NCBI GenBank assembly: GCA_016185015.1
Contig: JACPOI010000031.1
Coordinates: 1-64,000 of the forward strand
Direction of reading: 5' to 3'
Origin: Burkholderiales bacterium
Lineage (GTDB): Bacteria > Pseudomonadota > Gammaproteobacteria > Burkholderiales > Burkholderiaceae_C
DNA: 64,000 nucleotides
Both the position numbers and the translations under genes were made by a program. Below the pieces are notes generated by a model that saw only the letters and a list, made by a program, of their open reading frames with translations, made no database searches and was not told the DNA's origin. Below, piece after piece: positions 8,924 through 17,140 of the stretch (positions are counted from its first letter, which is position 1; each line of letters starts with the position of its first letter).

Positions 8924-9933
8924 TTCTGTCTGACGGCAGGCGCGCCGGTCACGCTTTTGACGCTCTTCTTGGTGTCGGCCACCATGGTGTCGAACTGCAG
9001 GCGCATCTTCTCGGCCATGCTGAGCTTGGTGTAACGACGCTCACCCTCGCGGCTGAGCTCTTTCTGCAAGGCGAACACCGATTGCGGGCGCGACAGGGGG
9101 TCCAACGCCATGGTCCATTCCACCACCTCGATCAGGTTGTCGGAATAGACGCCACGCAGGCGTGCCAGCGCCGTGGTCAGGCGGTCCTTCTCCAGGCGCT
9201 GGGGCGCCTCGTTGGGCGGGTAGCCCTGCATGCACGCGTAGATGCAGGCACCGATGGCGTAGATGTCGGTCCACGGCCCCATGGCGGCGTCGCGCCGGTA
9301 CATCTCGGGCGCCGCAAAACCGGGTGTGTACATGGGGCGGATGAAATTGCCTTCCTTGCTCAGCACCTCGCGCGCGGCGCCGAAGTCGATCAGCACCGAG
9401 CGGTTGTCATCGGTGATGAAGATGTTGGCCGGCTTGATGTCCAGGTGCAGCATCTTGTGCTGGTGCACGATGCGCAGGCCGCGCAGGATCTCGTCGAACA
9501 GCGAGCGGATGGTGGACTCGCGAAAAACCTTCTGCTGCTTCTGGTCGCGCGCGGTGATGATGAAATCCTGCAGGGACGCGCCCTCCAGGTAGTTCATCAC
9601 CATGTAGACGGTCTCGTTCTCGCGGAAGAAGTTCAGCACGCTGACCACCGAGGGGTGGGAGATCTGTGCCAGCGAGCGGCCTTCCTCGAAGAAGCTCTTG
9701 AGGCCCAGACGATAGAGCGAGAGTTTTTCGGTCGTGACCTGGGGCAGCAGTTCGCCGGGCCCACGGGCCACGAGGGAAGCCGGCAGGTATTCCTTGATCG
9801 CGACCTGCTGGCCCTCCGGGTCAATGGCCAGGTAAACGACGCCAAAGCCTCCGGCCGCCACCTTGCGGACGACGCGGTAACCGCCGATCAGGGTCTCCGG
9901 GGATAGGGGTGCTGGTTTGACCTTGGACATCAT
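8920..9933 (-). CDS. Serine/threonine protein kinase (Hanks type)
   Basis: A 337-aa eukaryotic-like protein kinase. The ATP-binding glycine loop VAAGGFGVVYLA, the lysine in VAIKEYLP, the catalytic HLDIKPANIFI and the metal-binding LIDFGAARE are all intact, so it should be active. A C-terminal tail of about 60 residues is basic, and no transmembrane anchor or PASTA domain is visible, so it is cytosolic. It is coupled by overlap to the PP2C gene and heads the kinase-phosphatase-rph-rdgB-hemW run. Targets cannot be read from the sequence. Confidence 0.92.
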   Translation of the reverse strand: MMSKVKPAPLSPETLIGGYRVVRKVAAGGFGVVYLAIDPEGQQVAIKEYLPASLVARGPGELLPQVTTEKLSLYRLGLKSFFEEGRSLAQISHPSVVSVLNFFRENETVYMVMNYLEGASLQDFIITARDQKQQKVFRESTIRSLFDEILRGLRIVHQHKMLHLDIKPANIFITDDNRSVLIDFGAAREVLSKEGNFIRPMYTPGFAAPEMYRRDAAMGPWTDIYAIGACIYACMQGYPPNEAPQRLEKDRLTTALARLRGVYSDNLIEVVEWTMALDPLSRPQSVFALQKELSREGERRYTKLSMAEKMRLQFDTMVADTKKSVKSVTGAPAVRQK

Positions 9934-10007
9934 TCTCGTTGGGCTACTCCGATGACCGGGCCCAATCCGGTTATTCTCGGGGTCGTTATACAGATCAAGA
10001 AAACGCC

Positions 10008-10913
10008 ATGCCAGTTTACAGCATGACCGGCTACGCCAGCGCCCAACAAGGCGCAGGTACCGGCACCGACAGCACCGCGGCGCCGGTGCGCCTCGGCCTG
10101 GAAATCCGCTCCGTCAACGGCCGCTTCCTGGACTTCAGCCTGCGCCTGTCCGAGGAGCTGCGCACGCACGAGCCCGCCCTGCGCGAGCTGGTGCAGGGCC
10201 GGCTCAAGCGCGGCAAGGTCGAACTGCGCGCCTTCGTCGAATCCACCGTGGCCGGCAACGTCGCCGAGCCCAGCCCGCGCCTGCTGCAGCGCCTCAACAC
10301 CCTGCAGGACAGCGTGAAGTCCTGGCTGCCCGACGCCCGGGGCCTGAGCGTGGCCGACATCCTCAAGCTGGCCTCCGGTGAACAGGGCGCCGGCCAGGAC
10401 TGGGGCCCGGCCCTGCAGGCCCTGGCGACCGAAGCACTGGACGCCCTGGTGCAATCCCGTGCGCGCGAAGGCGCGCGCCTGGCGACCATGCTGCTGGGCC
10501 ACATTGCCCAGCTGCGCCAGCTGGCCACCCAGGCCGGCCCCATGCTGCCCCTGCTGGTGGAGCAGCAGCGGCAACGTTTTCTGGAACGCTGGCAGGAGGC
10601 GATGGCCCTGACCGATGGCGCCACGCCGCCACAGGCCGCCCAGGAGCGGGCGCTCACCGAAGCCACCGCCTACGCCATCCGCATCGACGTGGCCGAGGAA
10701 CTGACGCGCCTGGCCTCGCACCTGGACGAAATCGAGCGCCTGATCAAAAAAGGCGGCGAAGTCGGCAAGCGCCTTGACTTCCTGATCCAGGAACTGCACC
10801 GTGAGGCCAACACCCTGGGCTCCAAATCGGCCGCGCTGGACCTGACCCGCATCTCGGTGGACATGAAGGTGCTGATCGAGCAGATGCGCGAGCAGGTCCA
10901 GAACCTCGAATGA
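10008..10913 (+). CDS. yicC: YicC-family endoribonuclease-like protein
   Basis: A 301-aa YicC family protein; family members have been linked to RNA turnover and stationary-phase stress. The N-terminus MPVYSMTGYASAQQG and the C-terminal DUF1732 part (LDFLIQELHREANTLGSKS) are diagnostic. I chose ATG at 10008, where the conserved MTGYA motif is close to the start. It is divergent from the kinase gene; the 74-bp gap must hold both promoters. It is followed by gmk, rpoZ and spoT, a widely conserved order. Confidence 0.92.
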   Translation: MPVYSMTGYASAQQGAGTGTDSTAAPVRLGLEIRSVNGRFLDFSLRLSEELRTHEPALRELVQGRLKRGKVELRAFVESTVAGNVAEPSPRLLQRLNTLQDSVKSWLPDARGLSVADILKLASGEQGAGQDWGPALQALATEALDALVQSRAREGARLATMLLGHIAQLRQLATQAGPMLPLLVEQQRQRFLERWQEAMALTDGATPPQAAQERALTEATAYAIRIDVAEELTRLASHLDEIERLIKKGGEVGKRLDFLIQELHREANTLGSKSAALDLTRISVDMKVLIEQMREQVQNLE

Positions 10914-10916
10914 AAT

Positions 10917-10995
10917 GAGGCCCCCACGCTCCGCCGCTACGCGGGTCGCTGCCCCCCGAGGGGGCGCGTTTCGCCTTGGGGCGGTCCGGCGGCGA
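10917..10995. repeat. GC-rich intergenic repeat of the Comamonadaceae type
   Basis: This short element between yicC and gmk is GC-rich, with an inverted-repeat core around CCCCCGAGGGGGC. Similar elements with a shared GCGCCGC-type core occur in this window at about 19003, 20147, 23358 and 36509. It probably forms a hairpin in the mRNA and belongs to a dispersed family rather than coding for protein. Confidence 0.5.
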
Positions 10996-11019
10996 AACCC
11001 GCCGCATTAAGATTCGTCC

Positions 11020-11640
11020 ATGGAACACCCCGGCAACCTCTACGTCATCGCCGCCCCCAGCGGGGCCGGCAAGTCCACCCTGGTCAAGGCCCTGCTGGCG
11101 CAGGACGACCGCCTGCAACTGTCGGTCTCGCACACCACGCGCTCGCCGCGCGGGCAGGAGCAGAACGGGCGCGAGTACTACTTCGTCTCCCCTGCCGCCT
11201 TCGACGCCATGGTCCAGGCCGACGCCTTTGTCGAATGGGCCCATGTGCACAGCCACCGCTACGGCACCTCGCGCCAGGCCATCGAGGACCAGATCCGGGC
11301 CGGCGCCGACATCGTGCTGGAAATCGACTACCAGGGCGCCATGCAGATCAAGAAGCTGTTCCCGGACGCCGTCACCATCTTCATCCTGCCGCCGAGTTGG
11401 GAAGAATTGCGCGCCCGGCTGGTCAAGCGCGGCGAGGACGCCGCCGAAGTGATCGCCCTGCGGCTGGAAAACGCCACCACCGAGGTGGCGCAGGCCCCGA
11501 ATTTCGATTTCGTTATAATCAATGACTTGTTCGAGCGCGCGCTGGCCGACCTCCAATTGGTGGTCCATGCCCAGCGGCTCCGGTATCCGGCCCAGCGCCG
11601 GGCCCGGCCCGACACTTTCCAGGCACTGCGCCTGCCCTGA
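11020..11640 (+). CDS. gmk: Guanylate kinase
   Basis: A 206-aa enzyme that phosphorylates GMP to GDP with ATP. The P-loop [13 protein letters not shown] is at about residues 14-26, followed by the GMP-binding [20 protein letters not shown] segment and the lid and nucleotide region [14 protein letters not shown]. Length matches the family. The gene is followed after 33 bp by rpoZ and then spoT, linking GTP supply to the stringent-response enzyme, as in most proteobacteria. Confidence 0.96.
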   Translation: MEHPGNLYVIAAPSGAGKSTLVKALLAQDDRLQLSVSHTTRSPRGQEQNGREYYFVSPAAFDAMVQADAFVEWAHVHSHRYGTSRQAIEDQIRAGADIVLEIDYQGAMQIKKLFPDAVTIFILPPSWEELRARLVKRGEDAAEVIALRLENATTEVAQAPNFDFVIINDLFERALADLQLVVHAQRLRYPAQRRARPDTFQALRLP

Positions 11641-11673
11641 TGCCGGATTCTCCCGGTCCACTGGAGTAAACAC

Positions 11674-11877
11674 ATGGCCCGTATCACCGTAGAAGACTGC
11701 CTGCAGCAGATCCCCAATCGCTTTCAGCTCGTGCTGGCCGCAACTTACCGCGCCCGCATGCTCAGCCAGGGCCACGCGCCCAAGATCGAGAGCAAGAACA
11801 AGCCGGGCGTGACCGCCCTGCGCGAGATCGCCGAAGGCAAGATCGGCCTGGAAATGCTCAAGAAGGTCCCGATCTGA
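11674..11877 (+). CDS. rpoZ: RNA polymerase omega subunit
   Basis: A 67-aa subunit of RNA polymerase that helps fold and hold the beta' subunit and forms part of a ppGpp-binding site. [20 protein letters not shown] at the N-terminus and [15 protein letters not shown] at the C-terminus are the family signature. It sits between gmk and spoT and is followed by a strong intrinsic terminator at 11898-11925, so spoT is probably transcribed partly from its own promoter. Confidence 0.96.
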   Translation: MARITVEDCLQQIPNRFQLVLAATYRARMLSQGHAPKIESKNKPGVTALREIAEGKIGLEMLKKVPI

Positions 11878-11897
11878 GGCCTTTGCCGCCTCCCCCG

Positions 11898-11925
11898 AAA
11901 AAAGCACCGTCAGCGGTGCTTTTTT
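11898..11925 (+). terminator. Intrinsic terminator after rpoZ
   Basis: The inverted repeat AAGCACCG / CGGTGCTT with a 4-base TCAG loop is followed by a run of T (TTTTTTC). The same hairpin is preceded by a run of A. It lies 21 bp after the rpoZ stop and should end the yicC-gmk-rpoZ transcript at least partly before spoT. Confidence 0.9.
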
Positions 11926-11969
11926 CTTGCCTGGCCCCTGAATAGTGCGCGTCGCTATATATTCGAGGG

Positions 11970-14234
11970 GTGAGCGCCATCCTCCAGGCCCCATCCGCCA
12001 GCCCCAATAACCCGAGTCCTCCCGGCCCGGGCGGACCGGCTGCGGCCAATGCGGCGGCGGCAAGCTTCGCCAGCCTCACGGCCCGCCTGGACTACCTCTC
12101 GCCCCCGGATCTGGAGCAGGTGCGCCAGGCCTACCGCTTTGCCGACGAGGCCCACCTGGGCCAGCTGCGCAACAGCGGCGAACCGTACATCACCCACCCG
12201 ATCGCCGTAGCTGCCCAGTGCGCCGAGTGGAAACTCGACGCCCAGGCCCTGATGGCCGCCCTGCTGCATGACGCCCTGGAAGACTGCGGCGTCAGCAAGG
12301 CCGAACTGATCGAGCGCTTCGGTTCGCCGGTGGCCGAACTGGTGGACGGCCTGACCAAGCTGGACAAGCTGCAGTTCAACACGCGCGAGGAAAGCCAGGC
12401 CGAATCCTTCCGCAAGATGCTGCTGGCGATGGCGCGCGACGTGCGTGTCATCCTCATCAAGCTGGCCGACCGCAGCCACAACATGCGCACCCTGGCGGAC
12501 GTGCCGCGCAGCAAATGGGCGCGCATCGCCTCGGAGACGCAGGAGATCTACGCCCCCATCGCCTACCGCCTGGGCCTGAACCAGACCTACCGTGAACTGC
12601 AGGACCTGTCCTTCCGCCACCTGCACCCCTGGCGCCACGCCGTGCTGGAGAAGGCGCTGGAGCGAGCCCGCAACCGCCGCCGCGACCTGATCCAGAAAGT
12701 GCGCAAGGAAGTCGAAACCGCCTTCGAAAGTGCCAACATGTCGGTGCGCATCGGCGGGCGCGAGAAAACGCTGTATTCCATCTACCGCAAGATGGACGAA
12801 AAGCATCTGAGCTTCGCGCAGATCACCGACATGTACGGTTTCCGCCTGCTCGTGCCCAACCAGTCCGACTGCTACACCGCCATGGGCACCCTGCACCAGC
12901 TCTACAAGCCGGTGCCCGGCAAGTTCAAGGACCACATCGCGATCCCCAAGCTCAACGGCTACCAGTCGCTGCACACCACCCTGGTCGGCCCTTCGGGGGT
13001 GACCATCGAGTTCCAGATCCGCACCGAGGCCATGCACGTGGTGGCCGAATCGGGCGTGGCCGCACACTGGCTCTACAAGGCCAACGAACCCGACAGCCCC
13101 ATGACCGCGCGCCTGGGCGCGCAGTGGTTGCAGTCCCTGCTGGACATCCAGAACGAAACCCGCGACGCCGCCGAGTTCTGGGACCACGTCAAGGTGGACC
13201 TGTTCCCAGACGCCGTCTACGTCTTCACGCCCAAGAGCCGTATCCTGGCCCTGCCGCGCGGCGCCACCGTGGTCGACTTCGCCTACGCCATCCACAGCGA
13301 CATCGGCGACCGCACCATGGCCGCACGGGTCAATGGCGAGCAGGTGCCGCTGCGCACCGAGCTCAAGAACGGTGACGTGGTCGAGGTGGTCACCGCGTCG
13401 GTGTCGGCACCCAACCCTGCCTGGCTGAGTTTCGTGCGCACCGGCCGCGCCCGCTCCAAGATCCGCCACCACCTCAAGACCCTGGCGCAGACCGAGTCCG
13501 AAGGGCTGGGCGAAAAGCTGTTGCTGCAGGCGCTGCGCGCCGAAGGCATCGAACGCTTCCCCACCGACGACAGCACGAGCGCCGGCATCTGGGACAAGCT
13601 GCTGCGCTTCACGGGCAACCGCAACCGCTCCGAACTGCTGGTCGACATCGGCCTGGGCAAGCGCATTGCCGGCATCGTCGCCAAGCGCATGGCCACCCTG
13701 CTGAGTGAAAGCGGCGAGAAGCCCAATGCCGTACTGATGACCCGCGAACGCTTCAATGCCGAATCATCGGGCCACAGCACGGTGATCGTGGATGGCAGCG
13801 AAAACGCATCGGTCCAGTACGCCAGCTGCTGCCGCCCCATCCCGGGCGATGTCATCGTCGGCTACCTTGGCCGTGGCGAGGGCCTGGTGGTGCACGCTGA
13901 AGACTGCGCCGTGGCGCGCAAGCTGCACAACAAGGACAGTGAACGTTTCATTGGCGTGGAGTGGTCGGATGAACCGACGCGCGCCTTCGAAACCGGCATC
14001 GTGGTCACGGTCAACAACGGCAAAGGCGTGCTGGCCCGTGTGGCTTCGGCGCTGGCGGCCTCGGAAGCGGACATCATCCACATCGACATGGGCCAGGAAG
14101 CGGCCCAGGAAACCACCGACCTGCGTTTTGTCATCGCGGTGCGCGACCGCCAGCACCTGGCCACCGCCCTGCGCAACCTGCAGCGCACCTCCTCGGTGCT
14201 GCAGGCCCGACGCTGCACAGCGGCAGGCGCCTGA
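11970..14234 (+). CDS. spoT: Bifunctional (p)ppGpp synthetase/hydrolase SpoT
   Basis: A 754-aa RelA/SpoT homologue that makes and degrades the alarmone (p)ppGpp. The N-terminal hydrolase HD site is intact (LLHDALEDCGVSK, near residue 95). The synthetase domain carries DMYGFRLLVPNQSDCYTAMG and KLNGYQSLHTTLVG; a TGS domain (LPRGATVVDFAYAIHSDIGD) follows, then a C-terminal ACT domain. An intact HD site favours SpoT over RelA. The reading frame opens with GTG at 11970; a GAGGGG sequence lies immediately before it, closer than usual, so the true start may be slightly different. Confidence 0.94.
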   Translation: MSAILQAPSASPNNPSPPGPGGPAAANAAAASFASLTARLDYLSPPDLEQVRQAYRFADEAHLGQLRNSGEPYITHPIAVAAQCAEWKLDAQALMAALLHDALEDCGVSKAELIERFGSPVAELVDGLTKLDKLQFNTREESQAESFRKMLLAMARDVRVILIKLADRSHNMRTLADVPRSKWARIASETQEIYAPIAYRLGLNQTYRELQDLSFRHLHPWRHAVLEKALERARNRRRDLIQKVRKEVETAFESANMSVRIGGREKTLYSIYRKMDEKHLSFAQITDMYGFRLLVPNQSDCYTAMGTLHQLYKPVPGKFKDHIAIPKLNGYQSLHTTLVGPSGVTIEFQIRTEAMHVVAESGVAAHWLYKANEPDSPMTARLGAQWLQSLLDIQNETRDAAEFWDHVKVDLFPDAVYVFTPKSRILALPRGATVVDFAYAIHSDIGDRTMAARVNGEQVPLRTELKNGDVVEVVTASVSAPNPAWLSFVRTGRARSKIRHHLKTLAQTESEGLGEKLLLQALRAEGIERFPTDDSTSAGIWDKLLRFTGNRNRSELLVDIGLGKRIAGIVAKRMATLLSESGEKPNAVLMTRERFNAESSGHSTVIVDGSENASVQYASCCRPIPGDVIVGYLGRGEGLVVHAEDCAVARKLHNKDSERFIGVEWSDEPTRAFETGIVVTVNNGKGVLARVASALAASEADIIHIDMGQEAAQETTDLRFVIAVRDRQHLATALRNLQRTSSVLQARRCTAAGA

Positions 14235-14798
14235 TCAGCCCGCCGCGACCGGCGCCGGGTACTGCACGGCCAGTACCTCGATCTCTTCCACCCCGACCGG
14301 CGTCACCAGCTTGAGGACATCGCCCACGCGCGACTTCAGCAGGGTGCGCGCCACCGGCGCCACCCAGCTGACCTGACCCTGCAGGCTGTCGGCCTCGTCG
14401 ATGCCCAGGATGGTGATGGTGCGCTCCAGGCCGGCCCCATCGGCATAGGTGACGGTGGCGCCGAAAAAGACCTGGTCGCTGCCATGGTGCACGCTGGGAT
14501 CGGTGACCTCGGCGATCTCCAGCCGCTTGGTCAGGAAACGGATGCGCCGGTCGATCTCGCGCAGGCGTTTCTTGCCGTAGAGGTAATCGCCATTCTCCGA
14601 ACGGTCGCCGTTGCTGGCCGCCCAATGCACGATCTCCACCACCTTGGGCCGTTCGCTGTCGATCAACTCCATCCACTCGGCGCGCAGGCGTGCATAACCG
14701 GCGGGCGTGATGTAGTTCTTGCCGCCGGCCGGCAGGGCGGGCAGTTGCGCCTCGTCGTCCTCGTCGCTATCGGACTCTCGGGTAAAGGCTTTGCTCAT
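14235..14798 (-). CDS. greB: Transcription elongation factor GreB
   Basis: A 187-aa Gre factor that enters the RNA polymerase secondary channel and triggers cleavage of backtracked RNA. KNYITPAGYARLRAEWMEL begins the coiled-coil domain, with the acidic tip SNGDRSENGDYLYGKKRLRE; the C-terminal FKBP-like domain follows (GATVTYADG, VSWVAPVARTLLKSRVGD). I chose ATG at 14798 (MSKAFTRESDSDEDDE); the frame stays open upstream through a terminator and tRNA fragment, which is not coding. It is convergent with spoT, and the two stop codons are adjacent. Confidence 0.93.
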   Translation of the reverse strand: MSKAFTRESDSDEDDEAQLPALPAGGKNYITPAGYARLRAEWMELIDSERPKVVEIVHWAASNGDRSENGDYLYGKKRLREIDRRIRFLTKRLEIAEVTDPSVHHGSDQVFFGATVTYADGAGLERTITILGIDEADSLQGQVSWVAPVARTLLKSRVGDVLKLVTPVGVEEIEVLAVQYPAPVAAG

Positions 14799-14831
14799 GG
14801 CATCGTCCTGTGGGCCGGAAATTGTCGGGCT

Positions 14832-14870
14832 AAAGAAAAAAGCCTGCAACTTTGCAGTTGCAGGCTTTTC
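14832..14870 (-). terminator. Intrinsic terminator downstream of the tRNA-Arg 3' end
   Basis: The hairpin has a 9-bp core, GCCTGCAAC paired with GTTGCAGGC, extended by A:T pairs, with a 6-base loop. In the minus direction it is followed by TTTTTTC. It starts a few bases beyond the CCA of the tRNA-Arg fragment, so it was the terminator of the original tRNA gene. Confidence 0.85.
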
Positions 14871-14875
14871 CGTTT

Positions 14876-14921
14876 TGGTGCGGCTGGCAGGAATTGAACC
14901 CACGACCCCTTGGTTCGTAGC
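14876..14921 (-). repeat. tRNA-Arg(ACG) 3' half, probable left attachment site
   Basis: Read on the minus strand this is a 46-nt tRNA 3' half. It has the anticodon loop CTACGAA (anticodon ACG), the anticodon 3' stem, variable loop, a T-arm with GGGTTCAATTCC, the acceptor strand CAGCCGC, discriminator A, and CCA. The expected 5' half is absent: bases beyond 14921 are AT-rich and do not fold with it. This is the signature of an island integrated into the 3' half of a tRNA gene. Because the tRNA points left, the inserted DNA must extend to the right, and the intact tRNA-Arg is expected at its far end. Confidence 0.75.
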
Positions 14922-15479
14922 TACCAGATCATATTTAAGTTGTTGATTTATATAGGCTCTGTGACCGCCCAATGTACCAAAACTACTCTGTTTAGACATG
15001 TATTTCAGAGCCCAGTCCCGCAAAAGTCCCGCAGAGAAATTGCGTGCGAAGTAGCATCGATCAGTTTCTGCGAACGGGGCGCAGACGTTTTCTGTAGCGT
15101 GAGCAGTCGCCCGGTGAGAGTTGTGAAGCGACAAAAATGCGCTCGCTCCTTCTGAGCTGTCGGGGAGATAAGTTTCAATAACTATATCTTATCGAAAGTA
15201 ATTTACATCACGGAAGAGGGCGATGCAAACCAAAAGTACGAGAGTGTCCCAAGGCATCCAAGTCAATGGGGTTGGGCCGCTGCCGACGACGTGCTCGCCC
15301 GGAGCGAGCGGCCCACGGTCGAGCGCGTGTGCACGCACCTCGGCCGGGGCTCAGGCCAAGTACCACCAGATCGCTGATTTGGTGCGCCAGGTGTCCGACT
15401 GCAAAAGGGCTCGCGGGTCGGGACGGTGAAATGGGTTCCTTGTGCGTACTGCATGCTGAGGCAACGCAGGCGCTGCAGG
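14922..15479. other. Non-coding stretch inside the tRNA-Arg attachment region
   Basis: No convincing gene was found here. The first 250 bp are AT-richer than the neighbours, and the remainder has only overlapping low-quality frames. It could hold the decayed end of an integrase gene, which often abuts a tRNA attachment site, but no recombinase motif is readable. Confidence 0.45.
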
Positions 15480-15720
15480 TAGACGCCCAGCAATTCGCTC
15501 CATGCTTCAGCCAGGCGCTTTGCGGCATTGATGTCCTTCACTTGCGTGCTTTTGTCTCCGCCGCACAGCAGGACGATGATCGTGCTTCCTCTCTTCTGGA
15601 AGTAGATGCGGTATCCATGGCCATGGTGAACACGCAATTCGCTGATTCCCTGCCCTACGAGTTCCACATCGCCCGCAAGACCAAAGGCCCAAAGGCGAGA
15701 CGGACCAAGTATTGACTACG
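15480..15720 (-). pseudogene. RelE/HigB-like addiction-module toxin, frameshifted remnant
   Basis: The C-terminal part reads ELVGQGISELRVHHGHGYRI and IIVLLCGGDKSTQVKDINAA. This is the hallmark of the small plasmid/phage addiction-module killer family (RelE superfamily, ribosome-dependent mRNA cleavage). The preceding conserved stretch (VRLAFG..LAGDVELVGQG) is split between two frames near 15675-15690, so a base was lost and the N-terminal third is unrecognisable. No antitoxin gene is seen beside it. Such modules are typical island and plasmid cargo, supporting the tRNA-Arg attachment site nearby. Confidence 0.7.
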
Positions 15721-15895
15721 CGTCAACCATACGCTGTACAGCGTATGGAATGTTCCTGCTGGATAGTTTATTTCCGTTTCGATCGAGAAAATGGATCTTG
15801 TTATTTCAGTCTCTGCGCGTGTTGATCTATTAGGCTGAATCGGCCCACGCTGAATGCCAACGGAAACAAGCACTTAAGCGGGTCGCTCAGGGTAT

Positions 15896-15910
15896 TCCCG
15901 CGATGCGGGA
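15896..15910. promoter_or_regulatory. Perfect palindrome upstream of the hydrogenase promoter
   Basis: TCCCGC-GAT-GCGGGA is a 6-bp perfect inverted repeat with a 3-base spacer, ending only 4 bp before the -24 element of the sigma-54 promoter. It may be an operator, but its spacing is closer than usual for an NtrC-type activator site, so its role is open. Confidence 0.45.
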
Positions 15911-15914
15911 TCGT

Positions 15915-15929
15915 TGGCACACGACTTGC
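15915..15929 (+). promoter_or_regulatory. Sigma-54 (-24/-12) promoter of the hydrogenase operon
   Basis: TGGCAC-N5-TTGC matches the sigma-54 consensus exactly, including the invariant GG (15916-15917) and GC (15928-15929) at the correct 10-base spacing. It lies about 100 bp before the hoxK start, predicting transcription from near 15940. Sigma-54 promoters need an NtrC-type activator, and hoxA in the same cluster encodes one with a GAFTGA motif. This arrangement matches the known control of membrane-bound hydrogenase operons by HoxA/HupR. Confidence 0.88.
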
Positions 15930-16028
15930 GATGAACATGCGCCCCCACCTGAAAAGTGCGCCGCGTTCTCTCTGCATTCCTTGCACGGGACGTGGCGATC
16001 ATCAAAAAGCAACTGGAGACATTACTCT

Positions 16029-17120
16029 ATGGAAACCTTCTACGAAGTCATGCGCCGCAAGGGCATCTCGCGCCGCAGCCTTCTGAAGTACTGCTCGCTC
16101 ACCGCCACCTCGCTCGGGCTGGCGCCCTCGTTCGTGCCGCAGATCGCGCACGCCATGGAAAACAAGCCGCGCACCCCGGTGATCTGGCTGCACGGGCTGG
16201 AATGCACCTGCTGCACCGAAGCGTTCATCCGTTCGGCGCACCCGCTGGCAAAAGACGTGGTGCTGTCCATGATCTCGCTGGACTACGACGACACCCTGAT
16301 GGCCGCCGCCGGCCACCAGGCCGAGGCCCTTCTCGAAGAACTCATCACCAAGTACAAGGGTCAGTACATCCTGGCGGTGGAAGGCAACCCGCCGCTGAAT
16401 GAAGATGGAATGTTCTGCATCCAGTCGGGCAAGCCCTTCGTCGAGAAGCTGCAGAAGGTGGCCAAGGACGCCAAGGCCATCATCGCCTGGGGTTCGTGCG
16501 CCTCCTGGGGTTGCGTGCAGGCCGCCAAGCCTAACCCGACGCAGGCCACACCGATACACAAGGTCATCACGGACAAGCCCATCATCAAGGTGCCGGGTTG
16601 CCCGCCCATCCCCGAGGTGATGACGGGCGTGATCACCTACATGCTGACGTTTGACCGCATCCCCGAACTGGACCGCCAGGGTCGGCCGAAGATGTTCTAC
16701 AGCCAGCGCATCCACGACAAGTGCTACCGCCGTCCTCACTTCGACGCCGGCCAGTTCGTCGAGGCCTGGGACGACGAGTCCGCGCGCCGTGGCTACTGCC
16801 TTTACAAGGTTGGCTGCAAGGGGCCAACGACCTACAACGCCTGCTCCACAGTGCAGTGGAACGAGGGCACCAGCTTCCCGATCAAGGCCGGTCACGGCTG
16901 CATCGGTTGCTCGGAAGACGGCTTCTGGGACAAGGGCTCGTTCTACGACCGCCTGACCGACATCCACGCCTTCGGCATCGAGGCCAACGCAGACCAGATC
17001 GGTGGCACCGCCGCCGGTGTGGTGGGGGCGGCGGTGGCGGCGCACGCCGCCATCTCGGTGGCCAAGCGTGCCCGCGACAACGCGCGCAAGCCCGACGCCT
17101 CCACACCCACCAACCACTGA
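16029..17120 (+). CDS. hoxK: Membrane-bound [NiFe] hydrogenase small subunit HoxK (HupS)
   Basis: A 363-aa FeS subunit that passes electrons from the NiFe site to cytochrome b. A Tat signal ([10 protein letters not shown], residues 14-23) is followed by a probable cleavage site after IAHA, giving a mature protein from Met43. The proximal-cluster motif is ECTCC with a supernumerary cysteine (C61, mature 19). A second extra cysteine is in SWGCVQ (C162, mature 120). Together these mark the O2-tolerant type with a [4Fe-3S] cluster. The C-terminus has a hydrophobic helix (about 320-345) as membrane anchor. I chose ATG at 16029, where the Tat signal begins; the frame is open upstream. First gene after the sigma-54 promoter. 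Confidence 0.97.
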   Translation: METFYEVMRRKGISRRSLLKYCSLTATSLGLAPSFVPQIAHAMENKPRTPVIWLHGLECTCCTEAFIRSAHPLAKDVVLSMISLDYDDTLMAAAGHQAEALLEELITKYKGQYILAVEGNPPLNEDGMFCIQSGKPFVEKLQKVAKDAKAIIAWGSCASWGCVQAAKPNPTQATPIHKVITDKPIIKVPGCPPIPEVMTGVITYMLTFDRIPELDRQGRPKMFYSQRIHDKCYRRPHFDAGQFVEAWDDESARRGYCLYKVGCKGPTTYNACSTVQWNEGTSFPIKAGHGCIGCSEDGFWDKGSFYDRLTDIHAFGIEANADQIGGTAAGVVGAAVAAHAAISVAKRARDNARKPDASTPTNH

Positions 17121-17140
17121 CACGACCGAGGAACAAGAAC

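Noticed and set aside
15903..16028. An upstream start for hoxK at 15903
   Set aside because: It would extend the protein through the sigma-54 promoter and place about 42 unrelated residues before the Tat signal; ATG at 16029 fits the family.
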